Below, piece after piece: positions 45,021-52,748 of a DNA stretch of 64,000 nucleotides (its first letter is position 1; every line of letters begins with the position of its first letter). Source of the stretch: Sphingomonadales bacterium (lineage in GTDB: Bacteria; Pseudomonadota; Alphaproteobacteria; Sphingomonadales; Govanellaceae); assembly GCA_019455285.1 (NCBI GenBank), contig JACFMS010000005.1, forward strand, positions 1 through 64,000. The letters are read 5' to 3'. The position numbers and the translations under genes are program-made. Under the pieces are notes generated by a model. The model was not told the DNA's origin. It saw nothing but the letters and a program-made list of their open reading frames with translations, and ran no database searches.

Positions 45021-45305
45021 TTAACCCGCCCGCACAAACCGGATGGTGGGGCGCAAGCCGGTGGCCTTGGCGTAGCCTTCCAACGTTTTCTTGCTCGGCC
45101 AATGCTTGCCGCTTTCAATGCGGGCGATGGCGCTTTGCGTGGTGCCCATGCGCTTGGCCAGTTCGCCTTGGCTCAAGCCTGCCCTAGCGCGTGCCTCGAT
45201 GAGCGCGGCGGCGATTTCAAATTCCTCCGCCATATCATCGTAGGCTTTTTTCACCGCCGGGTTTTTCAGCATCTCTTTCTTGAGCTTGGAAAACGGCACG
45301 GTCAC
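45021..45305 (-). CDS. higA: HigA-type antitoxin (XRE family)
   Basis: A 94-residue antitoxin with a C-terminal XRE helix-turn-helix: GLSQGELAKRMGTTQSAIAR with IESGKHWPS. The N-terminal half is a helical region likely to hold the toxin. It follows the toxin gene with an ATGA overlap, the usual toxin-first order of HigBA modules. It would repress its own operon through the HTH. It sits in the accessory segment downstream of tRNA-Arg. Confidence 0.88.
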   Translation of the reverse strand: MTVPFSKLKKEMLKNPAVKKAYDDMAEEFEIAAALIEARARAGLSQGELAKRMGTTQSAIARIESGKHWPSKKTLEGYAKATGLRPTIRFVRAG

Positions 45306-45649
45306 GATTCAATCTCCTTCAATCGCCGCAAGGCCAAGTCGATTTCCTGGCGGGGCGTTTTTTGGGTTTTCTTCACGAAAGCCCGCAACAAAATCAGCTT
45401 GCGCTCCATCAGGGCCGCATACATCACGCGGGAAATGCCCGCCTTGCCCGACAGCCGGATTTCCCAAATCCTGCCTTCCAGGTGCCGGGTGTAGGGCATA
45501 CCCACCTTGTGCGGCCCCCATACCTCCAACAGTTCGGCAATCCGCCACAGCCGGGCTTGCATGTCCGCCGGAAGGGCAAGGATTTCCGCCTCCACCTTCG
45601 CGTTGAGGCATTCGACCTTCCATATAGCATCTTTGCTATGTCTGGGCAA
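45302..45649 (-). CDS. higB: HigB/Gp49-like toxin (RelE superfamily)
   Basis: A 115-residue toxin of the phage Gp49-like branch of the RelE/HigB superfamily. Family features are LPADMQARLWRIAELLE, MPYTRHLEGRIWEIRLSG, SRVMYAALMERKLILLRAFVKKTQKTP and a C-terminal LALRRLKEIE. These toxins cleave mRNA on the ribosome. TTG at 45649 was chosen because GGGGAGG lies 6-8 bp upstream; the ATG at 45670 lacks a ribosome site. Its stop overlaps the antitoxin start. The gene begins within the tail of a decayed antidote gene. Confidence 0.85.
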   Translation of the reverse strand: MPRHSKDAIWKVECLNAKVEAEILALPADMQARLWRIAELLEVWGPHKVGMPYTRHLEGRIWEIRLSGKAGISRVMYAALMERKLILLRAFVKKTQKTPRQEIDLALRRLKEIES

Positions 45650-45879
45650 GACGTTCCTCCCCCCTTCCAAGTGGCATCTATATGCTTCCAGATCCCGTCA
45701 TGCGGCTTTATCCCCATGCCCCGCGCCTTGGCTACGTCCGCCAGCGCCATCAGGAACACATCGGAGTTTGGGTCTTGAGCGGCAACGTCCAGATAGTCCA
45801 GCATCATGGCCGGATTTTTCAGATAGTCGGACCCGTCAAAGGACCGAAACTTTTGCGCCGCTGGCTTTGCTTTGGCCAT
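45650..45879 (-). pseudogene. truncated addiction-module antidote protein
   Basis: The first 60 codons match the probable addiction module antidote family: FDGSDYLKNPAMMLDYLDVA then FLMALADVAKARGM. The helix-turn-helix that should follow ARGM is absent; the frame instead continues IKPHDGIWKHIDATW and runs into the HigB gene in another frame. It starts 3 bp after the stop of the toxin fragment, as in intact killer/antidote pairs. I read it as a module destroyed by deletion or by arrival of higBA. Confidence 0.65.
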
Positions 45880-45882
45880 GCT

Positions 45883-46017
45883 TCAATCCTTTCCCAAACG
45901 TCGCGCCATGTCCCCAAAATTTCCCGCTTCGATTGAACGAATACAGGCAACGGCCCGGTCATCCTTCAAGCCCTTAAGCCAGTCATCGAATTCATCGCTG
46001 CGCAGTATCGTATAATT
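45883..46017 (-). pseudogene. fragment of RelE/HigB-type killer protein
   Basis: A 44-codon frame reads NYTILRSDEFDDWLKGLKDD then RAVACIRSIEAGNFGDMARR before a stop. This matches the first half of the addiction module killer protein family (about 100 residues), with a short internal gap and a broken end after GNFGD. No good start codon precedes it. Its partner fragment follows directly. The pair is non-functional. Confidence 0.65.
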
Positions 46018-46049
46018 GCCGTCCTGTATCCAATAGGATACAGGACGGC
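46018..46049. promoter_or_regulatory. 14-bp perfect inverted repeat
   Basis: GCCGTCCTGTATCC and its exact complement are separated by AATA. It lies at the 5' edge of the decayed killer/antidote pair, where the self-repression operator of such operons is found. It could be the surviving operator, or a hairpin that ends transcription entering from the right. Confidence 0.5.
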
Positions 46050-46112
46050 ATGGGGCAAATTGGGCGATTGATGGGTAGGTTAATCTTCAGATGGACTTGG
46101 CCACAGCGGGCA

Positions 46113-47318
46113 TCACGCCATCTGGCCGGAGATGATCTGCTGATAAAGGATGGGGTCGGTTGCGCCCTCGGATCCCACGATCAATATCTCCGCGTTCCGA
46201 TCAAGCCTCAGCGATCGCATAATCTCCGGCCGAGAGGCAGCGGCCAATAGAAACGCCAGGCCAGCCACCGCCGATTCTCCGGCCTCAATCGAAGGGTCGC
46301 CATAGGGGCTTCGCGCCAGCAGGCGCATGGTTTCGGGAACGCCGGCGTCGGGAATGGTGGCGAAACTATCCGCGCCCTTCGCGAGTACCGCCCACGCCAG
46401 ATGCGATGGTTCGCCGCAGGCAAGCCCGGCCATGATGGTGTCCAACGCGCCATGGACCGTGGCGGGCGCGCCGATGAGCGCGCTTTGATAAAGGCAATCG
46501 GCCTTATCCGGTTCGATCACCAGAAACTGCGGACGCTGGGCGCCGAACGTCATCCAAAAGTGCGCCAGCACGGCGGCCGCCAACCCGCCGACGCCGCCTT
46601 GCACGAAAACATGGCTGAGTTGGCCGCCAATCCGGTCGATAATTTCGCCCGACATGACCGTATAGCCGGCCATGACATAGCGTGGAATATCCGTATAGCC
46701 GGGATAAGAGGTATCGGAGACGACGATCCGGTTATATGTCGCCGCATCCTGCGCGGCATGGCGCACCGAGTCGTCGTAATTTCCCTTGCAACGCACAATC
46801 TCGGCGCCGAAAGCTTCGATCGCCTTTTGCCGCTCCAGGCTGACGCCCTCGTGCAGATAGATGACGCAGCGACAGCTCAGCATCTGGCAGCCCCAGGCGA
46901 CGGAGCGGCCATGGTTGCCGTCGGTGGCGCAAGTCACCGTGACGGTGCAGGCAAGATTTCGCACGCGCTCGCTACTGAGGATATCGCGTTCGTTGATGTC
47001 AACTTTTGCGCCATCGGCGGCGAGTATATCCATCAGGATGCGAAAGACGGCGTAAGCGCCGCCCAGGGCCTTGAAGCTGCGTAAGCCAAAGCGCGCGCTC
47101 TCATCCTTGTACCAAACTTTTTTCACGCCGACGGCGCGCGCCAAGCCATCAAGACTGATGAGCGGCGTTTCTCCATATCCAGGCCAGCGCCTGATGATGG
47201 CGCGCGCTTCCTCCAGCATCTTTTCACTAAGAATGTCTCTTAATGACTCAGGATAAGACGTGCTGCAATTGATGCTGGCGTTGGCGTAAAGTTGGGAGAT
47301 TTGAAATTGCTCGGACAA
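46113..47318 (-). CDS. dpaL: diaminopropionate ammonia-lyase
   Basis: A 401-residue PLP enzyme of fold type II that converts 2,3-diaminopropionate to pyruvate and two ammonia. The PLP lysine is Lys83, in RFGLRSFKALGG, a motif diagnostic of this family; the glycine-rich phosphate loop is QGGVGGLAAAV and TCATDGNHGRSVAWG is also typical. Length is normal. It stands alone beside the tRNA-Arg accessory segment, and no transporter or regulator for the substrate is adjacent. It may mark the right flank of that segment or be part of it. Confidence 0.92.
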   Translation of the reverse strand: MSEQFQISQLYANASINCSTSYPESLRDILSEKMLEEARAIIRRWPGYGETPLISLDGLARAVGVKKVWYKDESARFGLRSFKALGGAYAVFRILMDILAADGAKVDINERDILSSERVRNLACTVTVTCATDGNHGRSVAWGCQMLSCRCVIYLHEGVSLERQKAIEAFGAEIVRCKGNYDDSVRHAAQDAATYNRIVVSDTSYPGYTDIPRYVMAGYTVMSGEIIDRIGGQLSHVFVQGGVGGLAAAVLAHFWMTFGAQRPQFLVIEPDKADCLYQSALIGAPATVHGALDTIMAGLACGEPSHLAWAVLAKGADSFATIPDAGVPETMRLLARSPYGDPSIEAGESAVAGLAFLLAAASRPEIMRSLRLDRNAEILIVGSEGATDPILYQQIISGQMA

Positions 47319-47323
47319 TTTAA

Positions 47324-47427
47324 TTATCTTTCATCCCGGCTCATCCTGGAAAGGCTGCCAATCCAATAAAGCACGCCGCAATGCGGCGGCGGAAGGCTGC
47401 GCATATCGGACGAGAGATGAAAGATAA
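47324..47427. repeat. 12-bp inverted repeat bounding an 80-bp segment
   Basis: TTATCTTTCATC (47324-47335) and GATGAAAGATAA (47416-47427) are exact complements separated by 80 bp, in the gap upstream of dpaL. The inside holds a small GC palindrome (CCGCAATGCGG). It could be a regulatory dyad for dpaL or a tiny mobile-element remnant. The 155-bp gap shows no gene. Confidence 0.45.
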
Positions 47428-47473
47428 ACAGATGGTCGCCCCCGTCCCCCGTCAAAGGGATGGGAGCTTTTAG

Positions 47474-48112
47474 TTAGCCACGCCGGCGGATCAGCGCCAG
47501 CGCGATCATGCTGATCCCCAGAAGTCCGAGCATGCCCGGCTCCGGCGTTTGCGCGATTTCAAAGCTGCTTAAAGTGCCAACCGCGGTGCCGGGCAGCCCA
47601 AGATTGTCCATGAAATTAAAGGTGATCGAGCGGATCTCGAAATCGCTGAGCGGCGGAAAGCTCAAAGGCAGAGAGGCATCGGCAAACACCGTCCCCTGGC
47701 TGTCTTGCAGCACCATGGACATGCTGGTCACGGTGACATTGGGGATGGTGTCGACGATCCCGGCGTTAAGATTAAGCGAGAATGAATCGAGGCCGGGGCC
47801 GACGTTGTTCTGCACCCGCAGACGGTTGGTGCCGCCGCCCGGCGAGGCGAGACCGGCGACGCCGAACGATACGCTGACGGCGTCCGGCAGATATTGGCAG
47901 TTGTTGGTGCAGGCTGCGATGGGGGCTTGCGGAACGTTATAACTCAGGCTGCCCGTAAACGGCGATCCCGGACCATAGCCATCGATGGTATTGCCGGCAT
48001 TCAGCGTCCCGGCAAAGTTAAACGTCAGCAGGGCCGCGCTGGCCGGAGCGGCGAAGCTCATGGCAAGCATGGCGCCCGCCATAAATACGATCTGTTTCAT
48101 CATCTGGCGCAT
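47474..48112 (-). CDS. PEP-CTERM sorting domain protein
   Basis: A 212-residue exported protein. A signal peptide (about residues 1-28, ending APASAALLTFNF) is followed by a beta-rich body and a C-terminal PEP-CTERM anchor: TPEPGMLGLLGISMIALAL, then RRRG. This tail is recognised by exosortase and marks proteins for the envelope, usually with exopolysaccharide. ATG at 48112 has GAGGAGG 5 bp upstream. No exosortase is in this window. The body is not a family I recognise beyond a choice-of-anchor style. Confidence 0.85.
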   Translation of the reverse strand: MRQMMKQIVFMAGAMLAMSFAAPASAALLTFNFAGTLNAGNTIDGYGPGSPFTGSLSYNVPQAPIAACTNNCQYLPDAVSVSFGVAGLASPGGGTNRLRVQNNVGPGLDSFSLNLNAGIVDTIPNVTVTSMSMVLQDSQGTVFADASLPLSFPPLSDFEIRSITFNFMDNLGLPGTAVGTLSSFEIAQTPEPGMLGLLGISMIALALIRRRG

Positions 48113-48283
48113 GCCGGCCTCCTCGGGAGCTTGAATATCCACCAACCCTACTATGCCTTTTTTCCTATGCAAGCTTTGTGCCGGCCATTAAAAATCAATT
48201 ACTAAGCAGATTTTGCCGCTGTTCCTAAGCTTCAAGTTGTAAAAAAAAAGCGACACGTCAGCCGCCGTTTTTCCGGTGAATTC

Positions 48284-48592
48284 TTACGCTCCTGGCGCGT
48301 CCGGTAAGGAATTCGCGCAGCAGTTTTCCGTCATGAACGCCAGGAGCGCGCGCATCGTCTCGTAGCGCGCGGCATAGATGACCGAGCGTCCAGCCCGCCG
48401 CGCGGTCACCAGTTCGGCGTGGCTGAGAATGGTGAGAGCGGCGGTCAGGGTATTGGGGCGCACCGCGAGCCGCCGCGCCAACTCGCCCGCCGCCATTCCC
48501 GCCGGTCCCGCCTGCACCAGCAGTCGAAAGGCGGCCAGACGGGTGTCATTGGCCAGGGCGCTTAAGCCGGTGATTGCAGATTTTATTTCCAT
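48284..48592 (-). CDS. ArsR-family transcriptional regulator
   Basis: A 102-residue winged-helix regulator. It has SALANDTRLAAFRLLVQAG, MAAGELARRLAVRPNTLTAAL as the recognition region, and an AGRSVIYAARYE wing. A vicinal cysteine pair near the C-terminus (ENCCANS) may bind metalloid or metal, as in some ArsR proteins. ATG at 48592 was chosen by family start; the longer frame to 48667 is rejected. It is divergent from the ATP-grasp-like gene and probably controls it. Confidence 0.85.
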   Translation of the reverse strand: MEIKSAITGLSALANDTRLAAFRLLVQAGPAGMAAGELARRLAVRPNTLTAALTILSHAELVTARRAGRSVIYAARYETMRALLAFMTENCCANSLPDAPGA

Positions 48593-48600
48593 TTTTCGAG

Positions 48601-48615
48601 AATATATGAAATATT
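48601..48615. promoter_or_regulatory. possible ArsR operator
   Basis: AATAT-ATGAA-ATATT is a short inverted repeat 9 bp upstream of the ArsR start, in the 92-bp divergent promoter region shared with the ATP-grasp-like gene. Position and AT-rich dyad fit an ArsR site, but the motif is short. Confidence 0.35.
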
Positions 48616-48684
48616 GAAACAAGGCAAGATGTGCATCCGAGTGCCGTATCGCTATCATCCCGCACAAACAAGGCTAGATGACCC

Positions 48685-49956
48685 ATGTTGATGCCGCAGC
48701 CGCCGCTGAAAATCGAGGAGCAGCTTAACCGCGATTGCTTCTGCATTGCCGTTGATCCCGCCCGGGTTTGGTCGGCGGTTGAGGCCGCAGCCGCCGACTG
48801 CGTCCCATGGCAGGCGCTGGCGGCGCAGCGCGACCACCTTTTCTCCCCTGCGCCGATCTTCCTCGGCAAAGCGGATTTTGACGCCATGGCGGCCATTGCC
48901 GCGGCCATCGAAACGGCGGCTCGGGAACCTGCCTATCAGGCGGCGGTCCTGGCCTGGGCGCCGGCCATCGCGCGCCATGAGGTCGCCACCCGCGGCGTCT
49001 TCATGGGCTATGATTTCCACCTCACCGCCACCGGCCCGCAGCTCATTGAGATCAACACCAACGCCGGCGGGGCCTTTCTCAATGCCCTTCTGGCCAGGGC
49101 CCAGACCGCTTGTTGCGATCAGGTGCAGGCGCTGGCCGCAAACGATCTGTTGACGCAGTTCGAGGACAACGTGTGGCGCATGTTCGAGGCTGAATGGCGG
49201 CTCCAGGGCCGCCATGGCCAACCGGCGGTCATCGCCATCGTCGACGACAATCCCGCCGAACAATATCTTTTCCCTGAGTTCCTGCTGGCCCAGGACTTCT
49301 TCACCCACCGCGGAGTCAAGGCGGTGATCGCCGACCCAACCGAGCTTGGCTATCAAAACAACCGCCTGATGCTGGGCGATCTGGCCATCGACCTTGTCTA
49401 TAACCGTCTGGTGGACTTTAGCCTGTCGGGCGCGCCGGCGGCCGCGCTGCGCGCCGCGTATCTGGCGGGCGGCGTGGTGGTGACGCCTGGCCCGCACCAT
49501 CATGCGCTGTTGGCTGACAAGCGCAATCTGACTCTGCTCTCCAACCCGGATCGCGTGGCGGCATTGGGCGTAGCTCCCGATATCCGCGCCCGGCTTGCCA
49601 CCATCCCGCGCGCCGAGATGTTGAGCGCAGAGAACGCCGACGCCTTATGGGCGGCCCGCAAGGGCTTATTCTTCAAGCCGGCCGCCGGCTATGCCGGCAA
49701 GGCGGTCTATCGCGGCGACAAGCTGACGCGCGGCGTCTTCGAAGAAATCCGCCGCGGCGGCTACATCGCCCAGGCCTTCGCCGCCCCCAGCCAGCGCCGG
49801 GTGCGGATCGGCAACGACGAGCACACGCAGAAGATGGACGTGCGGCTCTACACCTATGCCAGCGCACCACTGCTGGCCGCGGCACGGCTCTATCAAGGGC
49901 AGACCACCAATTTTCGCACGCCCGGCGGCGGCTTTGCCCCGGTGGTCATTATTTAA
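48685..49956 (+). CDS. ATP-grasp-like protein of unknown function
   Basis: A 423-residue cytosolic protein. The central motif PQLIEINTNAGGAFLNALL (about 113-131) has the acid-rich strand of ATP-grasp metal sites. Later, GLFFKPAAGYAGKAVYRG (about 328-345) resembles the ATP-grasp glycine loop and lysine, and QKMDVRLYTYA follows. The order of these parts suggests a circularly permuted ATP-grasp, as in some peptide-forming ligases. The product and substrates are unknown. It is divergent from an ArsR regulator and alone in its operon. The following hairpin serves the convergent csp gene, and perhaps also this one. Confidence 0.72.
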   Translation: MLMPQPPLKIEEQLNRDCFCIAVDPARVWSAVEAAAADCVPWQALAAQRDHLFSPAPIFLGKADFDAMAAIAAAIETAAREPAYQAAVLAWAPAIARHEVATRGVFMGYDFHLTATGPQLIEINTNAGGAFLNALLARAQTACCDQVQALAANDLLTQFEDNVWRMFEAEWRLQGRHGQPAVIAIVDDNPAEQYLFPEFLLAQDFFTHRGVKAVIADPTELGYQNNRLMLGDLAIDLVYNRLVDFSLSGAPAAALRAAYLAGGVVVTPGPHHHALLADKRNLTLLSNPDRVAALGVAPDIRARLATIPRAEMLSAENADALWAARKGLFFKPAAGYAGKAVYRGDKLTRGVFEEIRRGGYIAQAFAAPSQRRVRIGNDEHTQKMDVRLYTYASAPLLAAARLYQGQTTNFRTPGGGFAPVVII

Positions 49957-49970
49957 TGAACATCGTAGGC

Positions 49971-50006
49971 AAAAAAATCACGGGGTCCGTTGCCGGACCC
50001 CGTGAT
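49971..50006 (-). terminator. rho-independent terminator of cold-shock gene
   Basis: On the minus strand a 13-bp perfect stem (ATCACGGGGTCCG and its complement, 4-nt loop) is followed by seven T residues. It lies 34 bp past the cold-shock gene stop. On the plus strand the stem may also stop the ATP-grasp transcript, without a T-run. Confidence 0.9.
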
Positions 50007-50039
50007 ATCTATGTTATTGTACAGACGCGCGGTTAGTTT

Positions 50040-50297
50040 TTATGAACGCGAGTCGAAGCTGCGGCGCGGCCGCTGTTGCGCCGGCGCCCGTTCAAGAACT
50101 TTCAGTTCGCCGGCGGAAACCCGATCCCGGCGATCCGTCGTTAATTCGAACGAGACCTTGTCGCCTTCATTAAGGCCGCTTAAGCCCGCCTGCTCGACGG
50201 CGCTGATGTGAACAAACACATCCTTCCCGCCGCTGGCGGGAACGATGAAACCGAACCCCTTGGTGGGGTTATACCATTTGACGGTGCCCTCAGGCAT
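50040..50297 (-). CDS. cold-shock protein (CspA family)
   Basis: An 85-residue single cold-shock domain. [15 protein letters not shown] carries RNP1, DVFVHISAV carries RNP2. The tail ([16 protein letters not shown]) is basic and disordered. It binds single-stranded nucleic acids as an RNA chaperone. It has its own strong terminator. The long upstream gap may include a regulatory leader, common for these genes. Confidence 0.95.
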   Translation of the reverse strand: MPEGTVKWYNPTKGFGFIVPASGGKDVFVHISAVEQAGLSGLNEGDKVSFELTTDRRDRVSAGELKVLERAPAQQRPRRSFDSRS

Positions 50298-50708
50298 ACC
50301 AGTACCTCCGCATAGAGTAGTCGATCAACGTGCGAAGCGTAAGTTACCGGTCGAAACCCGAGAGATCAGCCATTGTCAGCTACCTGACACCGGCGGCAGT
50401 CAGGGGTCGAAATCCAGAACGCGCTCAGCCCCGACAGGTGACGTGAGGGTCGTTGTTTTGTCAAGCGGAATCGCTAGCCGGCGTTTCCGAATGGTTCTGG
50501 ACGCCACCCACTAAGTCATTCATATTTATGGAAAAATACGACTTTTATTTACCCTTTGCTGACCATCTTCCGCCCTATTTCCACCATCTTTCGCCGTGAC
50601 CCTGAAGGTCTGGGTAACGGGGCCAGAGAACTGGACATCCACGGATATGCCGACCTCAAGCTGGACAAAACGTCCCAACAGGCCGGCGGAAAGGTTTAGG
50701 TGACACCC
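50298..50708. other. gene-free interval between divergent genes
   Basis: A 411-bp interval holds the promoters of the cold-shock gene (minus) and the coiled-coil gene (plus). A small inverted repeat GTCAG-CTAC-CTGAC occurs around 50377. A short TTG-started plus-strand frame (50556-50699, 47 codons) ends 9 bp before the next gene; it has no recognisable features and I do not call it a gene. Confidence 0.5.
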
Positions 50709-51668
50709 ATGTTCAAGAAGCCCCTGCATGTTTTCTTATTGACCAGCGCCATGGCGGCCGGCGTGCCTTTCGGCGCTGCCCTTGCCGAGAACGGCGCCTC
50801 AAATGACGTTTTTTATGACAAGACCCGCCTCATCGATACCGCCCTGGCCGACGACCAGGCGGAGCTTGATGCCGCCCAAGCGGCGGTCGATTCCGCTCAG
50901 GCAACATTTGATGCGGCAAATGCCGAGCTTTCCGCCTTGCAGGATCAGATCGCCGGCCTGAGCGCGGATGATCCCGGTTTGACTGAGCTGCAAGCACAAG
51001 CGGACGCCTTGCAAGATAAGATCGATCATGAACTCAGCCCCGCGTTGAGCGAGGCGCAAGGCGAGTTGAGCGAAACGCAGGCGGGCTTTGATGCCGAACA
51101 GGCTTTGCTGGCAAACGAAGTGGATAACCTTTCCAGTGACCAGCTTTTCGCTTTCAACCGGTCGCTGAACAATGCCGTGGCGCAGGGCTTGATTGTCAAT
51201 CTGGATGCCGAGGATCTGCAAGCGGCCATCGATGGCGACTATGACAAACATCAGATCAACGCCTTAACCAAAGCGCTGGAAGAAGAAGCTAAATTCCTCA
51301 GCCGCGCGGATATGTTTGAGCAAAAGGCGGCTGAAACCGGCGACGTTAAATTCCTGGAGAAGGCCGACAGGATGCGTGATCGCGCCGAGGAGCAAAAGGA
51401 ACGCTTCCTGGCCAAGCTCGAAAATGATCACGATTCTAATCACGATGACGCGCAAGCAGCCAAGGATGCCCGCGACGCCGCCAAGGCGGCAAACGAAGCC
51501 GCCAGAGAAGCCGCCAAGGAACAGCATGAAATAGCCCGGGAAGCCGCCAAGGACGCCCAAGAAGCCGCGAAAGAGGCGGCGCAGGAAGCGCGCGAAGCGG
51601 CGAAGGAAGCGCAAGAGGCGGCTCGGGAAGCCGCAAAAGAGGCGGCAAAAATGGCCGCCAAGGATTAG
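50709..51668 (+). CDS. exported coiled-coil protein with Ala/Glu/Lys repeats
   Basis: A 319-residue predicted exported protein. A signal peptide covers about residues 1-26 (ending GAALAE). Residues 35-130 form a predicted coiled coil rich in Ala, Asp and Gln. After a middle region (FAFNRSLNNAVAQGLIVNL), a His/Asp stretch (DHDSNHDD) leads to an about 75-residue tail of AAKE/EAAR repeats that should be one long charged helix. A GTG nine bases upstream is an alternative start. It may span or stiffen the envelope. I do not recognise a family. Confidence 0.75.
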   Translation: MFKKPLHVFLLTSAMAAGVPFGAALAENGASNDVFYDKTRLIDTALADDQAELDAAQAAVDSAQATFDAANAELSALQDQIAGLSADDPGLTELQAQADALQDKIDHELSPALSEAQGELSETQAGFDAEQALLANEVDNLSSDQLFAFNRSLNNAVAQGLIVNLDAEDLQAAIDGDYDKHQINALTKALEEEAKFLSRADMFEQKAAETGDVKFLEKADRMRDRAEEQKERFLAKLENDHDSNHDDAQAAKDARDAAKAANEAAREAAKEQHEIAREAAKDAQEAAKEAAQEAREAAKEAQEAAREAAKEAAKMAAKD

Positions 51669-51677
51669 CGCGCGCCA

Positions 51678-51716
51678 GCGGCCGGTCTGCGTCTGCGGCC
51701 CGGCCGCATCTTCTTA
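51678..51716 (+). terminator. possible terminator after coiled-coil gene
   Basis: An 8-bp GC stem (GCGGCCGG/CCGGCCGC, loop 14) is followed by ATCTTCTTA, 10 bp after the stop. The T content is low, so termination may be partial. Confidence 0.45.
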
Positions 51717-51807
51717 GCGATGACAAAGATTTCTCTCTTATGCCCAACCAATAACACGCCCAATGCGATGCGGCCATAAAACTTAAACTTTTGGATGGGG
51801 AACAGTC

Positions 51808-52731
51808 ATGAAACCACAATTTCAAGCTACCGCCATATCCTATGCGCTGCTCTATGCAATGCTGATTGGCGCACCTTCGCAAAGCGCAGCGGCGGAGGAT
51901 AAGAACTTTGACATCGGCGTCGGCGTCGGCGGCGAATATGACAGCAACATCACCGTGGATGCGCAAGATTTGGCAACCAGCGAGGGTGACGTTGCCGCGC
52001 TCCTGGAAGCCGACCTCAGTTTCAAGCCGATCCAGAGCGGCGATAGCGCGCTGGAGATCAGCTATGATTTCTTTCAAAGCCTGCATGATGACTTAAGCGA
52101 ATTTGATCTGCAAATTCACGGGCTGTCCCTGACCGGCTCGACCAAAATCGGCGGCGTTGACGCCAGCGCCAACTATCGCTTCAGTCACATCCTGTTGGGC
52201 GGCGACAAGTTTCTTGACATCCACAGCATACGTCCCACGCTCGGCCTTAGCCTCAGCCAGGATGTTTACGTCAACGCCGCTTATGAATACCAGTGGCGCG
52301 ATTATGACGACCTTGCGCCGCGCGACTCCCATCAGCATAACATCGGCATCACCGGCTATTATTTCTTTGCGCCAAAAAGCAACATTCATGCCGGCTATAA
52401 GCTGGTGCGCGAAAAAGCCGACGGGCCGGAATTTACCCATTGGGGACATTACTTCGACGCAGGGATCAAAATACCGATCGAGGTGGGAAACGTGACGCCA
52501 ATATTTCGCGCCACCTACCGTTACTCTGTGAAGGACTTCTCCAACCTCACGCCCTTAATCGGCGAAGAACGCCTGGACAAGCGCCACCACTTTCGCGCCA
52601 GCCTTGAGGCGCCAATCGTCGGTAACGTCAGCCTAAAACCGCAGTATGAGTTTATCGATTCCAGCTCCAACTTGGCCAGCGTCGATTATCATGAGCACAT
52701 CATATCGGTAATGCTGAACTGGCACATGTAA
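51808..52731 (+). CDS. outer-membrane beta-barrel protein
   Basis: A 307-residue protein. A signal peptide (about residues 1-29, ending QSAAAE) is followed by alternating amphipathic strands throughout, such as IGVGVGGEYDSNITV, VYVNAAYEYQWRDYD and IFRATYRYSVKDF. It ends in a strand, IISVMLNWHM; the last residue is Met rather than the usual Phe or Trp. About 12-14 strands fit the length. Porin-like or surface-protein export functions are both possible. It follows the coiled-coil gene and faces a PEP-CTERM-like gene. Confidence 0.78.
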   Translation: MKPQFQATAISYALLYAMLIGAPSQSAAAEDKNFDIGVGVGGEYDSNITVDAQDLATSEGDVAALLEADLSFKPIQSGDSALEISYDFFQSLHDDLSEFDLQIHGLSLTGSTKIGGVDASANYRFSHILLGGDKFLDIHSIRPTLGLSLSQDVYVNAAYEYQWRDYDDLAPRDSHQHNIGITGYYFFAPKSNIHAGYKLVREKADGPEFTHWGHYFDAGIKIPIEVGNVTPIFRATYRYSVKDFSNLTPLIGEERLDKRHHFRASLEAPIVGNVSLKPQYEFIDSSSNLASVDYHEHIISVMLNWHM

Positions 52732-52748
52732 GTTGCGCCATTTTGATA

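Noticed and set aside
46050-46112. Second copy of the tRNA-Arg 3' end as the right border of the island
   Set aside because: No exact run of the acceptor/T-arm sequence was found by eye; only scattered short matches occur.
50526-50729. Short frames on both strands upstream of the coiled-coil gene
   Set aside because: Neither has a family match or a convincing start; the interval is better explained as two divergent promoters.
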